This document shows positions 22,561 to 34,599 of a stretch of DNA of 64,000 bases, in pieces. The translations under genes were made by a program, and so were the position numbers. Position 1 is the stretch's first letter, and every line of letters begins with the position of its first letter. The stretch is taken from NCBI GenBank assembly GCA_012845835.1, contig JABAKD010000002.1, positions 7,682,603 to 7,746,602 of the forward strand, given 5' to 3'. The stretch comes from Undaria pinnatifida (taxonomy: Eukaryota > Sar > Phaeophyceae > Laminariales > Alariaceae). Under the pieces are notes generated by a model. That model was not told the origin of the DNA, searched no databases, and worked only from the letters and a program-made list of their open reading frames with translations.

Positions 22561-23690
22561 TGCATACTTCTGTTCCTGCTGTACAGTGTATGGTGGCTTG
22601 GTATCTTATTTCGTGTATTGGTTTCGTTTGCCTTGATTTGCGCGTGAGATGGCACGAAGGACGAGTTGAGTTTGCTCCCATTTGGTGTGATCGGACATTA
22701 GTCTATAGACTCTAGTCTATAGACTATGTATATTACGTCATTTCGTCTGCTTTCATCTTCCTGCAAGAGTTTATTTTATTTATTACTCGTTTTTGTTTGA
22801 TATGACGTCGTCTTCAGTTCAGATAATTTGATTTCGTGTCCCGGGAAAAAACAAGCATACAGTAGTTTGACCATGAAAATTAATGTCTTCATTGTTGGTC
22901 TTTCCCCTCTGCTCTGCAGCTGCGCGACGCACCATTTGTAAACGACCTGATATATTGGTATTACTTAGGAAGAACATTTTCTGGAATCGCCGCATCATCG
23001 TCTGCCGTTTTTGGGGCTGCGCCTCTTCGTTCGCTTTCGCTTGATTTTATTCTCTTTGATCTCCTTTTGCTGTGTTTTCTTCAGACTCATGTTCTGTAAC
23101 ATTTCTACAGAAACGCTCCGCGCGCCTCTCTTTTTTTCTTTCGTGGATCTTCTTTCCAGCTGTCCTAGTTGTTATCTGCTGCTAGTCGTAAGCGACGGGT
23201 TCTCTCCGGAGACTACTATTCCGAACACTGCAGTTGCTAAATAGACGAAATACTGCTCTTAACCAGAAGCACAATATATATTTTTTTGGTTGGACAAAGA
23301 CGACTCTCTCTGACTGGCAAGTTTTTCTCTATCGAGATGCTAGAGATACATACGTTTCTAATGCTGCAACGTTTTGTGACACCCGACATGCAAGTAGTGC
23401 GTCTTCGAAAACGTGGGTATAGTTCTAAAGAAGTTAAGGCCGACAGGTTTGGCGTCAGAATGCTGAAGAATTATATCTCCAAGCATTGTTTTTATTGCAT
23501 TTGTGATGGTTTTTTTCTCCAACCATAGGTGGAGGTTGATCGGGCGGGTGACGGGCCATTCTCACGTGGATGTAAAGAGAAAAACAGCGACGGTCTTGCT
23601 AGAGAAGGCTGCAAGGCTGTATCAGATGTGTGCCTGTAGAACCGAGCCACAACTGACCACGAATGGCAGTTGCGGCAGATTTGGGAGTCA
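22560..23690. other. No gene seen
   Basis: Unique-looking DNA with a small nested palindrome (GTCTATAGACTCTAGTCTATAGAC region, about 22701-22724). No exon or known repeat was recognised. Confidence 0.4.
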
Positions 23691-23850
23691 TCTCCCATGC
23701 TACTACAGGTGCAGCAGATTCTAAGAATTTTCTGAGCTCCTAACATGAGGAGCCAGCTCTATATCAACATGACCCAAAACATGCCTTCGAAGACATCCAG
23801 TCGTTTGCGCATCCCGACCAACATGTCTATGCCATAGTCCGTACCATATG
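23690..23850 (+). repeat. Dispersed repeat family I, copy 1
   Basis: GGTGCAGCAGATTCTAAGAA, TTTTCTGAGCTCCTAACATG, AGGAGCCAGCTC and CTTCGAAGAC. Relatives lie at 24049, 57235, 62560 and 63230. Confidence 0.7.
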
Positions 23851-24217
23851 GTATATAACAGTGTTAGTGTTAGTGTATAACACGCCCCCCTGGTATGAAA
23901 TGCTGAGCCGATTTCCTCCGAAACCAGCGCGGCACGAACAACAACGAACAACAGCGGGGGCGGCTTTGGTTGGGAGGATGTCGTCTAGATCTTTCCATGG
24001 ACGTGTGTCGCTCGGCGTCTAGATTCTACCGGTCGTCGAGAAATCGGCATGCGAAACTCGTCCGAGGGGGGTGCGCTATACATCGTCGTACACGGTGAAC
24101 GACAAAATTCGCGTGAAACTTTCATGCTAACTGATAGCTGCACACTTGAGGAGCTCAACCGGTCACAAACCTTTAGTCTAACAACTGCAACCCTTACCGA
24201 GGGATCACTCTTGGCCC

Positions 24218-24669
24218 GAACGTTACCCGTGATTGCGGCCAATCAGCTTGTCTTACTACAACCGGCTGCTAAGGCTGCTAAGGTAATACACGGGGATGGA
24301 CATAAACCAACCCCGAACTGCTTTGGGGCGTCAGTGGGGAAGTACCGGGGCCTTGAGTTGACTGCCTATTAGTCGCCGACTACTAAATAAACGACAAGTT
24401 ACTACCTTGGCGTGCAGTACGTATAGTTGCTACCCATATTATTGAACGTTACCCGTGATTGCGGCCAATCAGCTTGTCTTACTACAACCGGCTGCTAAGG
24501 CTGCTAAGGTAATACACGGGGATGGACATAAACCAACCCCGAACTGCTTTGGGGCGTCAGTGGGGAAGTACCGGGGCCTTGAGTTGACTGCCTATTAGTC
24601 GCCGACTACTAAATAAACGACAAGTTACTACCTTGGCGTGCAGTACGTATAGTTGCTACCCATATTATT
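24218..24669 (+). repeat. 226-bp perfect tandem duplication
   Basis: Units 24218-24443 and 24444-24669 appear identical over all 226 bases (GAACGTTACCCGTGATTGCG to GCTACCCATATTATT). Absence of divergence means a very recent duplication or an assembly artefact. The first unit directly follows a family I fragment (24049-24217). Confidence 0.97.
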
Positions 24670-25259
24670 TTTGATAACATTTTGTTGTTGATGTTCTTCC
24701 TGCTGGCAACACCCATGGGAGTCATATAGTCTATACATATTCAATGGATGAAACGTCTCTAGAAGCACGCCGCCAGTGCATCACGCAGCTTGAAAAGATG
24801 AGTGTCGATCCTAAATTCATCGAATTCACAGCTGACGTGTTAAGAATAATTTTTTATAATTCTAGTCGGTTAGGTAGTTATAGTCTGTATCCTGCGGTAA
24901 TTTGCGGGCATCCGCGTTGTTTTACCCGACTGCAGCGCGTTTCTGGCTCGACGTGTATTTTTATCGATGGAGACTCAACTCAGGCAGCTGGTCCCAGCAA
25001 ATAGCTTCATAGCCGCCAAGTCCACTCAGAGCCCAGCTAAACGCAGAGACAGAACTTCTTGTAGCAAACACTTGACGAAAGACGCCGACTACAGCAGCAT
25101 CTGCCACTGCTTGGTTGTGGGGATATTGATTTGGTGTCTAAACCACATGGAAAGATTATCGCGCGAAACGGGCGTGGCATGCTCCTACCCGTTTGTATTC
25201 TGCTGTATGCTAGGTAGAGCTGCTCGTATACGGTGGACGAAGAACCAACGTTAGATTTT

Positions 25260-25432
25260 CCGCGGCGCCGGTAGGGACAGCTCGCGCTGTCGTTACCCCG
25301 GCAACTGGAGGATGCGCCAGCTAGCGCGAGATTGTGAATACCATCGAGTTAAATTGACACAGCATGTATTAAAGTACGTGGAGTTATGGTGAGCGCAAGC
25401 TTCGTTTTCCTTATCCGTTGGAGGATCAAATA
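25260..25432 (+). mobile_element. Family A, nearly full copy
   Basis: GCCGGTAGGGACAGCTCGCG, GCGCCAGCTAGCG, AAATTGACACAGCATGTATT and TATCCGTTGGAGGATCAAATA in order. The 5' end is slightly truncated and there is no family B insertion. Confidence 0.7.
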
Positions 25433-26081
25433 TACCTGGTATAGTCTAGATATGTAGTATTTGTTTTTGTCGTAACCTGTGCGTCCTACAGCGGGGGTTG
25501 ACCCGTTGACAGCTGCATCAGCTATGTTTTGGGGACGAATCACTTGGATCCAGTGTGAGGGAAACAGATGCAGTAGGAAGGTTAGCGTAGGCGGCAATGG
25601 TTGGGGTGCGCGGCTGGTACGCGGCCGTGACAGGGCGTGTATGCGCTATTACTAGACCCCCCCCCCCCCCCCACCTGGAGCACATGAGGTCATAGTGCAC
25701 ACCGTCATAGCAGGTGCATTCTTTAACAGCAAGTGTTAGTTTCGACGAAATTCTCGATCCCATACGGCAGGTGAGGTGTCTTCCGTAATTTTTGTATGAA
25801 AATAATGCGGGATATCCATAATGCATGCCACAGCTGCTGCTACTGCTGCTGCTGCTGCTGCTGCTGTTGTTGTTGGTCATCGACATCGGAGGACCAACGC
25901 CCGAGTGAGTACCGTGGACCGTAGCTGGACCAAGTCTGGCGGAAGGCTGTATTATCATGGCCGGGGGTTTTGTTTAGGGGGTGAGCTTGCGCAAGTCCTG
26001 CACTACCCGGAATTATCACGTTCCGGGTAGCTATCTCCAACGCACCTGATTCTCAACGAGGATCAGGTCGGGTCGACGTAC

Positions 26082-26403
26082 TCACGCACCCGTATTCAAC
26101 GGCAGCTACGAAGCTTGCGCCGTTGGAGTAGTAACGGTGACCGCCGGTATGGGGCAGCTCGCGCTGTACGTTACCACGGGAACTGAAGGATACGCCATCT
26201 AATAATAGCACTGGATTGCGAATGCAATTGGGATAAATTGACACGACATATCGAGTGCGAGAAGGCGTGGCGAGCTTAACCCCTTTAGAGCCCCCGAACC
26301 CCTCCCTACACTAAATCCAAGTAATTTTGTCCCCAAAAACGGGTTTCCAGTTGTAAAGGGGTTAAGCCTTACTTCCCCTGATCCGCCGGAGGATGGAATA
26401 AAA
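26082..26403 (+). mobile_element. Family A full copy interrupted by family B
   Basis: Starts ACTCACGCACCCG and ends CCGCCGGAGGATGGAATA then poly-A. It is split by the TTAA-flanked element at 26276-26365. Without the insert the junction reads GAGC-TTAA-GCCTTAC, matching GAGCTTAAGATTT in the empty copy at 5724. Confidence 0.75.
26276..26365 (+). mobile_element. TTAA-type MITE (family B), copy 3, intact
   Basis: TTAA (26276-26279), an 82-bp element starting CCCCTTTAGAG and ending TTGTAAAGGGG, then TTAA (26362-26365). Inverted ends are CCCCTTTA. The TTAA duplication and C-run termini are typical of piggyBac-type elements; no transposase is present. Confidence 0.8.
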
Positions 26404-26642
26404 AAAAAGTCGTGGACATGTGTACTGTGTACCCGTAGCACGCGTAGCCGGGGTGATCACACAGTACTTGTGGAAGCTTCGACGGTAGGTACCCTCCATC
26501 TCACTCATCGGCTGACGTGTCTTTTTTTTTAGAGTTTTTACAAACATTGTGCGTGCCACTGGTGGTGGTGCTGCTGTGGATTATTTGCCTGCCACCAACA
26601 CGTACTATTGTTAGGTGATGACGACGGGATCAATTGAGAGCG

Positions 26643-26674
26643 ACAACAACAACAGCAACAACAACAGCAACAGC

Positions 26675-26715
<41 letters not shown>

Positions 26716-26719
26716 CTGT

Positions 26720-26807
<88 letters not shown>

Positions 26808-26808
26808 T
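26643..26808. repeat. (ACA)n microsatellite
   Basis: About 165 bp of ACA/CAA with one TGTAAC interruption. Poly-Asn and poly-Thr frames are artefacts. Confidence 0.97.
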
Positions 26809-28299
26809 TTGCGCCGCTCTATATGTCAAGATTAAGCGACGCAGCAAGCAACGCAAAGAGAATCGAGGGGAAACACACGCGTACACGTCCCGCTTCAGCT
26901 TTAGAGCGGGTTGTACGCCATCCCGCAATGCCATGCCGCAATGCCCGTACATATTTTAGCTTCCGGGTTGTTGTTTTTGTATACCGACACTTCGTACTAC
27001 TATTCAAAGCAGTACAGTAGTACCTGGGATAGCCAACATGTTTATCATTTCTATTTGTTCTACATCGAAGTAGTATTACTTCAAATATTTCTAACTTCTA
27101 TGTTGAAATAAACAGTTATAAACACGTACCGGGCAGTATTAGCATTATGAAATAACTGTATACCTGGTACAGCTTCGTACGGTGCATATGCAGCCTTAAC
27201 AAAAATTTCGTGAATATTTACAAAGCAGTACTTAGTCTATGCCCCTGTATTCCCGTACAGAAGTACCTGGACCCATGCTGTGTTGCTTTTTATATCAACC
27301 CTTCCGAGTGCCATGTAAGGCGACCATAATGACGAGTGCGATGTTGGCAAGCGCGGATTGGCAAGAGCGTGTATGTAGCTGTACGAGCATCACCGTGCTG
27401 CTGTGCGCGTGCGCTACTAATAGTCGCGGTTTGCTTCCACTCCAGAGCTGGTGGGGGCCGCCGTCCTGTGATCGCGGACTAGGTCCTGGCGTTGCGTTAA
27501 TGTGAGAACGATATTGCAGTTCGGCCTCACAGCCTACCCCGGCGGCCCGGGCTGCTTCGTGTGGCCAATGCTGCAATCGCCAACTATTTTCGACACGTTT
27601 GTCCTCTCGAAATTCCTGACGAGGTTGAAACTATCGTGGGGTGCATGCAGCCTTAGGTTCTTCCTTCAACACGCCCCCGCCGGGTTCGTTGATAATATAT
27701 CAGCGCGGCGCGTCTTGTCCCGAATCGTCGATTGTCTCGGCCTGGTCTTGTTCTGTCAGCTTTTGTCTCATGGTTGGTCTGGTGTTGTCCGATTTTGTCT
27801 TGTCTTTTTTTAAGGTTTGGTCAGACGTTGTCTGATCCTGCGTGTTCCTTGGTATTGTATGAGATGGTGTCTCCGAAGCAAATAACTCATGAATCTCTAT
27901 TGCTGTCACTGTATCTCACACGACTGTATTAATAATGCATATCGGTATTTATTACGTCAAGCGCTACGAGACTAACTTTTTGGCTATTGCTGCTTTATTG
28001 GTCTATCACTAGTATTTTCAGATCTGGCCGTATGTTGTGTGGTCTTGACCATGAATGGGTCCGGTGTTTGCTTCCATGGCCTTTTCTTGTTATGTCTTCT
28101 CTGGGAATCTCTTGTTTCTCTGGGTTTCTTCGGTCTGATCTTTCTACGGTGTTCTACGGTTTTCTCTTGGTTGCCATGGTCTTGTCTCTAACCCCCCCTG
28201 ACTCACCCATACGCCCCCCCCCCCCCCCCGCTCTCACAACGCAACACCCTCCACCAACCACCTCCGTGCCTCCAAACAAACGGAACCATAACCCTCCAG

Positions 28300-28353
28300 C
28301 GCCGGAGCTGGATTCTACGGTCAAGCCCAACAACAACATCCTAGCGGCCCGCG

Positions 28354-28385
<32 letters not shown>

Positions 28386-28854
28386 ACCCGGGACAACAAC
28401 CACGACAACATCCGAGCGGACCACAACAGCAACAACCACCACAGCAGCAGCAGCAGCAGCAGCAACCAGATTCTGACGGAGTTCAACACTTCACGGGCGT
28501 GCTGCACCAAGCACCTCCAGCCAAACAGCAGCAGCAGCAACAACCACCACCTGGAGCGGGGGGACCGGGAAGTGTTTTCCAACAACCCCCGGGAGGAGGA
28601 CTGCTGCCACAGTTTACGGGAGGGCCATTCTACTCAGGCATAGGACTCGCCCCAGGCGATCCCATGGCACCGCTTGAATACGGTGGGTTGGGTGGGGCGG
28701 CGGTGATGGCGGGTTCATCCTCAGGGGTAATGGGAGGGTGGAAGGGGCTGGTGCCGCCGGCGCCAAGCGGACCGGTGATGCCAGACGCGGTTCAACCACA
28801 ACCGCAAAGCTTGGTGTTTAACGGGATCCCGGTACAACACCAGCAGCAGCTTGC

Positions 28855-28885
<31 letters not shown>

Positions 28886-29737
28886 AGTTTCCAGTTTGGT
28901 GGGCTACCGCAGCAACAGCCGCCGCAAAACGTCACGTACGGCGGGCTTCCTCCTCCTCCCGTGACGTCCACGATTATGATGATGATGGGGGCCCCTGCTG
29001 CCGCCGCCGTAGCTGCCGCACCAGGTCCCTGGTTTTCTGGCAGCGGCGCCAACATGATGTTGCCCCACGGGGTGTCAATTGCACCCTCGCCGTTTCCGTT
29101 TGGAGGGATGTCCGACATGCCGGTGGTCCCCTCACTCTTCGGCGGGAACGGCGGTGGCCTTTCCATGATGGGGGCCGGGCCCATCTTCATGATGGACCCT
29201 AACCTGCTACCGGGGGAACTCATGGGTGGTCTCGGGCAATCCCCTGGGGCAGGCCCGGGAGGCGGGATGGGGGGGGGGATGGTGCCGTATGGGACCCTCC
29301 CCTCAATGCGAGGCCCCGCTCCGTGGCCAGGAGACGCCCCTTGGCCGGGGGATTGCCTTTGGCCAGGGTCTGGGGATTGCCAATGGCAGGGGGACCTCGC
29401 CTGGCAAGGAGGGGTGGACCCCCCCCCTTGGGGGGTGGGGGACCTTCCGCCGTGGATGAATAACCCCGGGCAGCAGTTTGGACCGGGAGGATTCCCCGGG
29501 GGCCCACCTTCGCTGCCGCCTCCACCGTTTTTCCCGGGTGCTGTGCAGGCGCCCCCGAATGGTGTTGGCGGAAAAAAGAAGACGGTGGTGGCCCCCGTGG
29601 TGGAGGAGGAGCCGCCTCCCCCTGCAGCCAAGGAGGAGGCTCCTGCTGCTCCTGCTGCGGAAGAAGCACCAGCTGCTGAGGAGGCTCCCCCACCCGCCGC
29701 GGAGGAGGCACCTAAGGAGGAGAAGGCGGAAGAATGA
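28300..29737 (+). CDS. Last exon of a Q/P/G-rich disordered protein with WPGD repeats
   Basis: After a C/A-rich tract the acceptor ACCCTCCAG (ending 28299) opens a frame of 478 codons to TGA at 29735-29737. The frame has a stop upstream at 28289, so a 5' exon joined through a phase-2 intron is implied but was not found. Regions in order: a Gln/Pro/His-rich start (to about 28560) with poly-Gln; Gly/Pro/Met-rich segments with PFYSGIG and GGLP phrases; a second poly-Gln (about 28840-28890); a Trp cluster (29305-29460) of four to six WPGD or WQGD units; a KKK turn near 29572; and an acidic Glu/Ala/Pro tail. There is no catalytic motif or membrane segment. It resembles disordered scaffold or RNA-associated proteins in composition only. 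GC-rich codons and the sustained frame argue for real coding. Confidence 0.68.
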
Positions 29738-29880
29738 TCAGGGTGAGGGTGCGAGGTGGAGCTTGTTTTTTTAGCCCTTACTTTGATTAACTGCGAGAAA
29801 GAAACAAATCATCCTACACTAATGTCAACTAGTTTGTTCCCCACAACCGCGGTGCACGTTCATTCTGAAGGCGTTAGTAC

Positions 29881-29911
<31 letters not shown>

Positions 29912-30050
29912 GGGGAGCCGTTGGAGGAAGAACGAGGGTGAGATTCTGAAGAACGTTTTTTGAACGGTACCCGCGTTTATTTGGGGGAATGGATTGCTTG
30001 AAATCGGTGAGGGTTCATTTTTTCAGCAGTAAAAGGGTTATATAGCTTAT
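29738..30050. other. Flank after the disordered-protein gene, with poly-G
   Basis: Likely 3' untranslated sequence. It includes an uninterrupted run of about 28 G at 29881-29908 followed by GCAGGGGGAG. Confidence 0.6.
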
Positions 30051-30054
30051 TTGG

Positions 30055-30245
30055 CACTTTTCACGGGTCATGACCCATCGGGTCAGGAGTCTCGCGGGTC
30101 AAGTTGTTCGGTCGGGCCCGGAGGTGGTCGAAATCTCACTGGTCGGGTCGGGACGGGTCGGGTCAAGAGGTGTTCAAATCTCGCGCGTCAAGTCGGGTCA
30201 GCCCATCAACCCGACCCGCGAGATATAGCCTGACCCGCGAAAAGC
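30055..30245. repeat. Fold-back repeat family G, copy 1
   Basis: Begins CTTTTCACGGGTCATGACCC and ends TGACCCGCGAAAAGCC, so the ends are inverted. The interior is rich in CGGGTC and CCCGACCCG. Copies 2 and 3 lie at 51688 and 57628. Confidence 0.7.
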
Positions 30246-30599
30246 CGTGGGTATTTTAGGCCTTTTTTTGGAAACTGCAGGAGTTTTTCTACGCTCACTT
30301 CAAGTAGTTTCCCCCCCCAATAACGTGTGGTGCAGGTCAGAAAGGGGCTATTACCGTATGTCACGCCCAGATAGACCACTCCAAGCGATGGCATTCAGAG
30401 CAGAGCCGACTGATTTCCCCCAAAACGAGGGAGGGGGGGCGGCACATACGACGGAAATTGTGTTTTTTGGGAAGATCTCGTCGAGATCGTTCTAAAGATT
30501 GTTCTAGAGATCGTTCCATAGACGCGTCGCTCGGTGCTTGCGCTCTCTCTCCCCGTTGTAAACAAAATCGGCTCTGAAATGTGTTCGAAGGGTTGTGTT

Positions 30600-33100
30600 A
30601 CCGTGCGTGTTGCACGGTAATGGGGAAAGGTAAGGGCACGGCGGGGGGAGAATGGAAAGGCGGAAGAGGAGGCGGAGGAGGAGGGGGAAGGATGGAGCGT
30701 AAGGCTGGCGGTTAAGGGATAAGATCTATATCGCTTCTCTGGAATGGACTGCATGGAAATCTCTGCGCTTGTTATTCCAAGGTAGTTTGATTCCTCAAAA
30801 ACGTGGGTGCGGTAACTTCGAAAGGGGGGTAAAACCCTATCTTGGAACTGCGAAAAATATTCCACACTGATTTCACGTGGTTTGTTCCCTCCAAAAGACG
30901 GGTGCGGTTCGTTCTGATGAGATAAAGTGGGGTAGGAGTAAGGGCAAGGGTTGTGGTACGGGGGAGGAGAGATAAGGGGGGAGGATTGCGGGGGAGGGGG
31001 TTCGGGGGGGGGGGGGGGGGGTGAACTCATTCCATGCATGGTCGTAGTCTTATAACGATAGACCCTCTCACCCTTGCAATGTCAGGACGGAGCACGCCGG
31101 GTTTTCACCGACCAGGCAGATATCACGTGAACCAAGCGCAAAGGAGGGGGATGATGTAGGGGAATAATAGGACTAATGGGGATGTTGGGGTGAAGGGAGG
31201 AGGGGAGCGCCTTCGATCGCGTAAGCGACGAGTCCTGGGGGGGAGGGAGGAGGAAAGATGTAAAACCACGGCGTCGCTAGAGAAAACGAGGCCTCCGTTC
31301 GTAGAACGGTGGACGGGTAAAGGCCGACAAAGGCGCTGTTCCCGATTTTGTTGCCGCGGGGAATCCCTGGCGGGAAGACGGGTGGGAGAGAGGGAGGGAG
31401 ATGCCAATGGATGCGGGAAAAAGGGATGCGTTGCTCTTCATTTTTTGAGTTTTGATGGCGAGTTGGCGTTTTTTGGGGTTTATTGTGAGTTGGCGAGAGA
31501 TTGGGGGGAGGTTAGAGAGGGGTGAGTGAGTACGTGTGGGTTGAGTTGGTGGGCGGGGGTTGCCCCGTGCGGTAAAAAAATCTTGATTCGATTGCTGTAG
31601 ACGTACCATAGATTACTAGACCTCGCGCGTTTCGTATGCGCAAAAACAAATTTCCTGGGAGTAGTGCACGCCAGGGTGCCGTATCTCCTTAGGCTAGGGT
31701 GGGCGAGAGAGGGAGGGGGGGAAGTTCCCCCTTCTCCTATCCCCCCTCCATACGGCGTTGCAGGCTCGCGCGGACCTTGATCATCTGACGGCTGCCGGCC
31801 TCTCTGCGACTGATGTTTCGTGTTAGTACTGTAGTAGTCACCGCGTGCTGTAGGGGGGGGGGGGGGGGGGGCAGAATCCTATTGCTCGGAAAATGAGTGG
31901 CATTTTTCCTGTCCTGATGATTTACGCTGATGTTGGTTGGTGATCACACCACCGCCAGATGAAGGGGGGGGGGGAGGGAGGGTGCCCCCTCGCGTTCATG
32001 CGATCAGCATCCGTTGGCGTTGTCGCTGTTGGTGGCGGTGGCGGCGGCGGCGGTGGTGGTGGTGGCAGTGACGAGATTTCCGCGGCCGCCATCGGAAGGG
32101 GCGGCCAGACGTTACGACCTTCATGAGTAAATTTGCGGTCGCGGTGTCTTGTCGGACCACATGCCCCCCCCCCCTCTCCCTCGTGGGTCCATGTGCCCCC
32201 GCGGCGCCGAGGGGTCATTTCCCTTCCATTGTTCTTTAGTTGTGGATAGATAGGTAGGTGGGTGGGTTGATGGGTCGACGGGTGTCGAAATATTATTCGC
32301 GAGCGAAATACCCCCCTCCCGCCCCGCCTCCCCTCTCCTCCCCCGCTCTGCCCCGCCCCGCCCCGCCCCTAGTGGCGGGAGCTCGGTGCAGGCGCACGCG
32401 TTCGTCACAAGGGGAGAGGTGGGGGGGGGGGCTCTGCGGGTTTCGCTGCTTCGTTTTTGATTTGTTTGCTTTGCTGGGCGTGCGATAATATGGTGTTTAT
32501 TTGCGTGTATAACGGGGGGGGTGGGGGGGGCGTGGCGATAACCTTTATTTCCCCGGCCAGCCTCCTCGATAATCGCGTTGTTGGGTGCATCAGTAGTAGC
32601 TTATCTGGTTGTCGGTTCCTTTTTTAGGTGAAATGCAGCAAAGCGCCACACCCCCTGAGCCGAGGGACAAGAGAAAGAAGCTGGTTCGTTGTACGGTATT
32701 TTTGTTTTTGTTTTTGCTTTTGTTTTTGTTTTTGTTTTCTTGAGTGACGCGGTGACAGTATGTTTCTCGAGCGGGCGCAACGCGTGCTGTCGGGGAACGA
32801 TGAATCCCTCTCCATATTAACTGTTGCAAGCATTACTCCGCGCCACTTCCAAGCTGTGTCTTTCCGCCCAAGAGGAATGCGGTTCGTGCAGTTCTGAAGG
32901 CGTTTTAATCCCTTAAAGGACTGTGGTTCTTGGTGCAAGGATTTGGAGAAGGAACGGACCCGGGCGGTAGATGTTTGCCACTTCTAGGACGCAGGCGTAC
33001 TGCCGCTACTGCCACCGTTGTGCATTCATGAGGGGGGGGGGTGAGGGAAGAAAGGGACCCGTTTCTTGGAAGCAGCGGCGATTTTTTTTACCCGCCGGCC
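30600..33100. other. Purine-rich, G-rich region without firm gene
   Basis: The plus strand is strongly G/A-rich (30640-31020, 31140-31520), with G runs near 31008 and 31853 and a GGCGGC tract near 32030-32070. A (TTTTTG)n tract lies at 32697-32742. A reverse family D fragment lies at 31023-31145. Open minus-strand frames here are explained by the skew. Confidence 0.45.
31023..31145 (-). repeat. Family D fragment ending at a C run
   Basis: On the minus strand: TGCCTGGTCGGTGAAAACCC, GCGTGCTCCGTCCTGACATT, GAGGGTCTAT, then GAGTTCACCCC and a long C run (plus 31008-31021). This is the same order as the copies at 38330 and 44480. Confidence 0.65.
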
Positions 33101-33756
33101 GATGTAGTGGGTTCGGTTCGTGTGTAGTATTACCCTAGCGGGAGAGTAATGGTGGGAACATTATTGTGGAAACCCCGCCTGAGTAGAACAGTGCAGCGTG
33201 AGTTATCTCGTACTTTATTGGAGGAGGTGGACGGCGCCAATGATAGCAAGCGCGGTTTTGAAGACTTATATTCGTGGTTTTGTGTATATCGTGGGGGCGG
33301 TATTTCCTCGAGGGGGGGGGGGGGGGGGTAAGTGACATGGGGAAGATTTGTTGGAGCTATTAGTAGGCCAGACTTCGATATAGTCGAGTGTGGTCAAAAG
33401 TATTACAGCTGGCTTTTGTGTCAACTGGCAACTGGCATTTATTGCTTGATTAGTTTCCTTTTTTTTTGCTGTTTAGTTTTGGTAAGAATCGGTTTCTTTT
33501 TATTTGGTGATCGGCGGGGCCGTTACCGTTCGGTGCTGTGAACTGGTCGGTGTGTGGTTTCGTTTTGACATGTTTTGATTGGTCGATAGATTTGATGATC
33601 CTCGAATAGACCGGTCGGTTCGATTTAACATGGTGGAATCTGTATAGTAGGTCACCTTCTTATTTTTTTTAGGGTAATGTTCTCCGGCCAGCTTTCCTTT
33701 TTGATTGCGTCGGCCGGATAAATGGTTCACAGCAGGTCACCTCCCTGTGTTTTTTT

Positions 33757-34515
33757 TTATTGTTGGGTGGTTTGTTGGAATTCGATGGCCAGCTCTTTTT
33801 TTATTAAATTCGGCTGGCTGGTCAATCGGTTTAGTCGCTCGATGCATGTGGATGCGCGGTGATAAATAACGGCGTACATAATCCATTCATTGATTGATGA
33901 GCGGTCCTTTTTGTCGGCCGGCTGATTGATGATAAATATTACCGTCTTGGGCGGCCAGGTATCACTGTATTGTGTTCCCCTAGATAGGTCGACTTGACAG
34001 ATTTTTTGTGGGTGGTGGGTTTTGGTTGATTGGTTGGATTTTTGGTCCGTTGGCTGTACCTTCGTCGTGTGGACCGCTACCAGAAAATGAAAAGGAAACC
34101 TACAACGAAACGAAACAACGAGCGAATGAACGTTACTATTAATATTGCCGCTGTACTTTCGTACACGAGGAGGATGGTTCCGGAAGCCGCCCGGTGGTGG
34201 ATTTCGCGAACCACGTAACATTCCCCGGCCGAATGTGATCATGATATGGCGCTTTGATAAACCTCGCGTCACAAGAAATATCTTGAAAATGTTTACGCAC
34301 ACACGAACACATGCATGAACCGGCAGGAAAATGTGCCGCTTTTGTTTTATCTTTTCATGTTCAAGTTTGTTTTTGCATATTTTGTCGACTGTTCGCGCGG
34401 CAATGAAGACCGCGCACCGTGGTTTCCTGACACAATGTGTAATTTTGTGGTCCATTTGGCAAACTCGAACCGGTTGTCGATTTGGGACACTCGAACCGAC
34501 ACTCAGGCCGATCAA
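33757..34515 (-). other. Long minus-strand open frame, coding status unclear
   Basis: A 252-codon frame without stops in DNA that is not a simple repeat. The minus strand is A/C-rich here, which lowers stop frequency, and there is no ATG at the 5' end, recognised motif or splice site. It has clusters of Lys, Arg and Cys and no clear domain. It could be a chance frame produced by strand skew. Confidence 0.18.
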
Positions 34516-34599
34516 CCAGGCAGGAAATTGGCCTGAAATGGTTGTTCAAAAACGTAACTAGCTTCAAAATTTCTGTTCCCGAGCAGGACAATGCAAAAC

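Noticed and set aside
24049-24372. 107-codon plus frame that looks protein-like
   Set aside because: Its first half is a family I repeat fragment and its second half is the 226-bp tandem unit, so the frame is a by-product of repeats.
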